Assembly: GCA_903959715.1 (NCBI GenBank)
Contig: CAJBXX010000158.1
Span: 1-9,456, forward strand
DNA length: 9,456 nucleotides
DNA from: an uncultured Alphaproteobacteria bacterium
GTDB taxonomy: Bacteria > Pseudomonadota > Alphaproteobacteria > Rickettsiales > UBA1997
Direction of reading: 5' to 3'
Shown here: positions 8,601 to 9,456 of the stretch, piece by piece
How positions within the stretch are numbered: the first letter of the stretch is position 1
Layout of the letters: each line of letters begins with the position of its first letter
Notes under the pieces: model-generated
Seen by the model: the letters and a program-made list of their open reading frames with translations, nothing else
The model's database searches: none
Told to the model about the DNA's origin: nothing
Position numbers and translations under genes: made by a program

Positions 8601-8727
8601 TAGTAATAAATTAAATGAAAAAGAGAATGAACCGGCAGTTCCAAAAAAAGAAGAAGCTGGTGTCGACGCGGTTGGTGGTTCAACCACTCCAAATCGAGCC
8701 CCGCAAGACGACAAAATCGATATTTAA
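2536..8727 (+). CDS. virB6: Giant VirB6-family T4SS protein with lipoprotein signal, Cys-rich ectodomain and SUEL-like lectin domain
   Basis: This is a 2063-residue mosaic protein. Residues 18-29 are a hydrophobic stretch ending LFSC, a plausible lipobox with Cys30, followed by Asp31-Asp32. Residues 31 to about 1380 have no clear membrane helix and are rich in Asn, Thr, Ser and Cys, as expected of an exported ectodomain. Twelve Cys fall between 675 and 779. Residues 1283-1373 resemble a SUEL-type lectin. The VirB6 core follows, with hydrophobic segments at about 1396-1418, 1433-1455, 1518-1550, 1551-1575, 1588-1614 and 1667-1687. Residues 1701-2063 form a charged helical tail. Classical VirB6 is about 300 residues, so most of this protein is added material, as in the extended VirB6 proteins of Rickettsiales. 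The ATG at 2536 is chosen because it directly precedes the signal. Seven A8 runs occur without breaking the frame. Family is firm; the ectodomain function is inferred. Confidence 0.85.
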   Translation: MINKNININHNQNSFKKLLCLLFLFLLFSCDDGGCIDSDDFGEYEIFTFSVNANNLEQICKYKSELSDADQGFGIKDCIATNCTDALGKNNIACKKNCEEKCFTDKDALQKLFNASPGGAGATRVVSSEPNWFAVGGGGSIGKISIEQNSQILITAQGTVNLGNTSGNSAVSIVNTDPGNTKLENIRDDTNITKFSGGENLEINFEGDWTDTVSSGSTTTYFNSNSSTDPLIDKRDLLKNKLNYYTDSSANGARRIFAYFIPFPEIYQQYQNYNFPLAPDPRAWLCNGSADTSNKRHLSCSDNECTTPDCYDDYAKLSLFPYDSFPASALLIPSTDPLEIEKKNKYNKTFTDHFNVDNEKKENSRYEGGTGFIRYKDDNLYGTEKKDTNILPAFKVRINSDVLKGGFGFKLDFPTPNNRPYFVTIDNNSAGGLITSGCEIKFEINSNTPLVTNPSSTVILNEIDQANPNNIKNSFTQSPAIEVSHNIIFTDNKKYIFEPEHIRDNNYMIKAQDPATFNALCVLNAYFYPFHEIEFSKSGYVDFGIAQNAMPATIPSIVTASGSSPSSDDCKLKFRIRNQNGKYEDNNFTSHAVINASPRAINATQYFVRKGQKLSFSPESWNGEWTTNYSGDAQKKECGVGFYVNLTPRPAVFCSNFTSPEFININQDTDATNNCVPYYDPTLKAETGCKENYDPCLNMLKTDNSINNKFCPTQCIKKDFSSCRPSVGLTPTKLYQYPSLCQPTGTQTGCCKPTGSEIECYDSTTTPLPAECQTDPTKCSTYVAFANLEPYKSLFASAKTSVLPANTITGATQIFLESSCINCKTAMTADVQKDFYLDTNNANTASLQQCYDIEEYKGSRDELKIIIDRDLESGKPKLAKSIYDTEGVKKIKSFDGTYGNLYPLDYVKTNSISSKDVFKLENFSFINKAGYIKFIALGLIDKTSNNFFELPATRTLNTTNLRISAKSSNELSNGAGLSIALCRESSSTGDECSQTSLTPSQIKDKFSPAPNVTLPILEYNENNSINVISNYKFNDFGQLIRTTNAPIAGAGPEYGRECSNPEILAPSIGKGFLCFKDINNSNINAPNYDASDGNRYRLSFKIIDNETANCKLVGSSYQECAPASPAVPSESCDKFTIINPAWTGLAQGYCDNAEIDCIKKYQCIDDKYLNNNGNYDVAVKIKRDSKIKVSNFINSIISPVLGEIDGFSVNKKNYTGLQTVKDFINTKSFNTPTNGNNFASNTQDNIAKTDLKPKDNNIVDIAYAEGKKDEVIQINPNTSNPECRGNCFISYINFAIYGYQASPSKVSATSGCQKSYRLYSKLILENKCLGKTNCSFIVNESEFTADDGLPYPTTAINSCDINSKKLMVEYTYSTSNEPLFKENQARRIYKSIINNLVFQNFLTLSIVLMLSFYGMGFLMGVSELKQSEIIDRLVKIGLIYLFTNPEFGWVWFEKFFVTFFKNGTDFLTFTMAGIFDETNRIDAIINSGDFSDKSPIFYDVDKVIGLFLVNDVIHKKIASLLFYKFFGIIYVFIIYHSAIAYVYAISNAVLIYLTSQFFTSVLFIVGPIFFVFILFKQTKGFFDNWLNALIGFSLQQIFLVFTLSLFNAILYLIIKSTLGFRICWETVWKINSSFSSISILSFWTPQESPSYISETTDPSVEGSTTGLPTIPILLSLWTVCVIMKSFVTKITELATLLSGGISATEIGSGVASAMNKGIDEVKEKAGEAYERSGAKGMVERADQKLFSSGRLAKAERAKLNKKDKEDQNTKNQMRESGDKAVSEYKINNYETYSKMSEAEKTAKLIEVKKDAMKQTGKDMGLKDKNIEKLMNDRNGRQYRGDNIFGLAKSVGNNFSNNKGRSLNEEALKVDTKMTKNEMNQVLINAGDSDKRKEFVDDVKKGNIRQRKELPNIKDGFQNVIKNIGQGNLREAGSIVGRGLAKTGDAIQRNATKLKDTVLQKDRQNAIKQLESSGDIKKQGYLEKRTQKDEEKIVNKMQENKLSQTEEKGRNMSTKDISRLESFSNKLNEKENEPAVPKKEEAGVDAVGGSTTPNRAPQDDKIDI
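4558..4872 (+). other. Cysteine-rich segment of the giant VirB6 ectodomain
   Basis: Residues 675-779 carry Cys at 675, 689, 696, 711, 715, 723, 741, 750, 751, 760, 772 and 779: twelve in 105 residues, an even number, including a CC pair and CxxxC (711-715). Pro, Thr and Gly are frequent (for example QPTG and KPTG around 742-755). The segment looks like a small disulfide-stabilised module in an oxidising compartment. I do not recognise a named family. Confidence 0.6.
6028..6138 (+). other. NNNGNY beta-motif preceding the lectin-like domain
   Basis: Residues 1165-1201 read DDKYLNNNGNYDVAVKI followed by SNFINSIISPV. From memory, extended rickettsial VirB6 proteins carry a similar 'Y.DN.G.Y.V.V' strand motif followed by an amphipathic 'II.PV' helix just before the first channel helix. 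Here the expected next element (RRIYKSIINN, 1386-1395) is delayed by about 185 residues, which contain the lectin-like domain. The recalled family pattern needs an alignment to confirm. Confidence 0.4.
6382..6654 (+). other. SUEL-type (galactose/rhamnose-binding) lectin-like domain within the giant VirB6 protein
   Basis: Residues 1283-1373 follow the SUEL (Gal_Lectin) layout. A strand ends in FAIYG (1294-1298, cf. AxYG of the family). Then come Cys1312, the signature C-x-G-K-x-x-C (CLGKTNC, 1328-1334), V-N-x-x-x-F (1338-1343), an Asp-containing loop (D1346-D1347), Cys1359, and the closing strand KKLMVEYTY (1364-1372, cf. KYLxVxYxC). Six Cys are present (1283, 1287, 1312, 1328, 1334, 1359). 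The canonical YGR is YGY and the DPC motif is replaced by a longer loop, so sugar binding is not assured. The domain sits some 20 residues before the first channel helix, on the extracytoplasmic side. Confidence 0.65.
6697..7635 (+). other. VirB6/TrbL polytopic channel core of the giant protein
   Basis: Residues 1388-1700 hold the six or so hydrophobic segments. Landmarks are YGMGFLMG at the end of the first helix, GWVWFEKFF (1449-1457), YAISNAVL (1543-1550), GPIFF (1566-1570), FDNWLNALIGFSLQQIFL (1582-1599), GFRICWE (1619-1625) and the exit motif LLSGG (1696-1700). The last matches SLSGG in the upstream paralog. Agrobacterium VirB6 has a periplasmic N-terminus and cytoplasmic C-terminus; the same orientation would put the ectodomain outside and the charged tail inside. 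Confidence 0.8.
7636..8724 (+). other. Charged helical C-terminal tail, homologous to the tail of the upstream paralog up to about 8454
   Basis: Residues 1701-2063 are dominated by Lys, Glu, Asp and Asn and are probably cytoplasmic helices. Blocks shared with the upstream gene in the same order include LFSSGRLA / LFDSGKIA, KAVSEYK / DAVSKYK, DNIFGLA / TNLFGAA and AIKQLESSG / AIQQLQDSG. After residue 1973 only 90 residues remain, ending in an acidic, Pro-containing terminus (EPAVPKKEEAG...), whereas the upstream paralog continues for about 400. Confidence 0.7.
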
Positions 8728-8763
8728 AATTAAATTTTAACAACTAAAGCAATAAAAAAATAT
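8728..8763 (+). other. A+T-rich spacer between the giant virB6 and the pilin-like gene
   Basis: The spacer is 36 bases, the same length as the spacer upstream of the giant gene. It contains an A7 run just before the ATG at 8764 and no clear Shine-Dalgarno site. There is no GC-rich stem and no U-tract after a hairpin, so read-through into the pilin-like gene is likely. Confidence 0.5.
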
Positions 8764-9453
8764 ATGAAAAACAACACAATTTTATCAAAATTTTTAATAA
8801 TAATATTCATATCAATTACAATTATTTTTGCATATATGATTAAAAATTTAATCGACAATAACCAAACCAAATCTTTGGTGATGCAGGTCAAAAAAATCAA
8901 TTCGGCAATCGATGGCTTTACTAAAAAATATCATGCTCTTCCAGGCGACATTCAAAACACCATGAGCTTTGGTATAAGTATTTACAATAGCGACGGCAAT
9001 GGCGATAATTACATCACAGATTCAAGAAAATTAATCGACATGGCGGAAGGTGAAATTGTAAATTTTTGGATGCATTTATCAAACTCGCAAATGCTAAATG
9101 AAAAATATGACGGTTTTGAAAATGAAATGGCGAGAACCGCATCAACTTTCCCAGAAAGTAAAATAGGAAACGCTGGAATTGTTGCATTTAGCAACGGCGG
9201 AAAAAACTATTTACAAGTTGGCTTTTCTCACGCCGACGCTAATAGACTTTACACAAAAAATAATACATTAACAACAAAAGAAGCTTATTCCTATGATAAA
9301 AAAGTTGATGATGAAAATCCTTACAAAGGAAATGTTGTTGTTGTCGGAGGAGACACTTTAAATTACACTCAGAATTCAATTTGTGCTCGTGGCGACTCCT
9401 ACGATATCAACAATTCAAAGCCATCTTGTCAATTAAGAATTGAAATTAAATAA
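8764..9453 (+). CDS. Pilin/pseudopilin-like membrane-anchored protein lacking a canonical prepilin cleavage site
   Basis: This is a complete 229-residue protein. Residues 10-29 form one hydrophobic helix, followed by a polar amphipathic helix (31-55), the overall plan of a type IV pilin or type II secretion pseudopilin. INSAIDGFTKKYHALPGD (45-62) matches the 'F..KY.ALPGD' motif I recall from prepilin-type proteins. NSDGNGDN (75-82) is a likely metal-binding loop. FWMHL (101-105) corresponds to the family's W-x-H-L, and GKNYLQVG (146-153) is also typical. Cys207 and Cys222 could form the C-terminal disulfide of the pilin D-region. However, there is no Gly-Phe-Thr-Leu-x-Glu motif: the helix starts KFLIIIFIS, without Gly at -1 or Glu at +5. 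It follows the giant virB6 by 36 bases. It does not resemble VirB2, the usual P-type pilin. The role is unknown; a T4SS-linked envelope component is inferred from position only. Confidence 0.65.
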   Translation: MKNNTILSKFLIIIFISITIIFAYMIKNLIDNNQTKSLVMQVKKINSAIDGFTKKYHALPGDIQNTMSFGISIYNSDGNGDNYITDSRKLIDMAEGEIVNFWMHLSNSQMLNEKYDGFENEMARTASTFPESKIGNAGIVAFSNGGKNYLQVGFSHADANRLYTKNNTLTTKEAYSYDKKVDDENPYKGNVVVVGGDTLNYTQNSICARGDSYDINNSKPSCQLRIEIK

Positions 9454-9456
9454 AAA

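Noticed and set aside
8724..8740. Perfect inverted repeat with 8-base arms and a 1-base centre, overlapping the stop codon of the giant gene
   Set aside because: The arms are only A and T and there is no loop, so a stable RNA hairpin is unlikely. Such palindromes arise easily in this composition. Not called a terminator or operator.

Overview
The window is strongly A+T-rich, tightly packed and coding on the + strand only. It holds the 3' part of one VirB6/TrbL-family gene, a complete giant VirB6-family gene (2063 codons) and a complete small pilin-like gene (229 codons). Tandem, oversized VirB6 paralogs with large extracytoplasmic and cytoplasmic additions are a hallmark of the P-type (rvh/vir) type IV secretion system of the alphaproteobacterial order Rickettsiales. 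A Rickettsiales or closely related host-associated alphaproteobacterium is therefore the best guess. Family or genus cannot be named from this window.

Layout: bases 1-2499 are the end of a VirB6 paralog whose start lies upstream. The window opens inside its membrane core and continues into a long, basic, helical tail. After 36 bases, 2536-8727 encodes a mosaic protein. In order it has a lipoprotein-type signal with Cys30; an exported region of about 1350 residues, rich in Cys, Asn and Thr; a membrane-proximal domain that reads like a SUEL-type (galactose/rhamnose-binding) lectin; the VirB6 polytopic core; and a charged C-terminal tail. After another 36 bases, 8764-9453 encodes a pilin-like protein with an ALPGD motif, a WxHL motif and a C-terminal Cys pair, but without a recognisable prepilin peptidase site. 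The spacing and shared strand suggest one operon. I see no promoter, no GC-rich hairpin terminator, no RNA gene and no mobile element.

Working model (inference): the VirB6 cores contribute to the inner-membrane part of the secretion channel. The giant paralog presents a disulfide-rich, possibly sugar-binding ectodomain on the outer side of the membrane, and the homologous tails of both paralogs lie in the cytoplasm. The pilin-like protein may be an accessory envelope component. The most interesting points are the lectin-like module directly ahead of a T4SS channel domain, the apparent lipid anchor on a VirB6 protein, and the pilin-like protein lacking a processing site.
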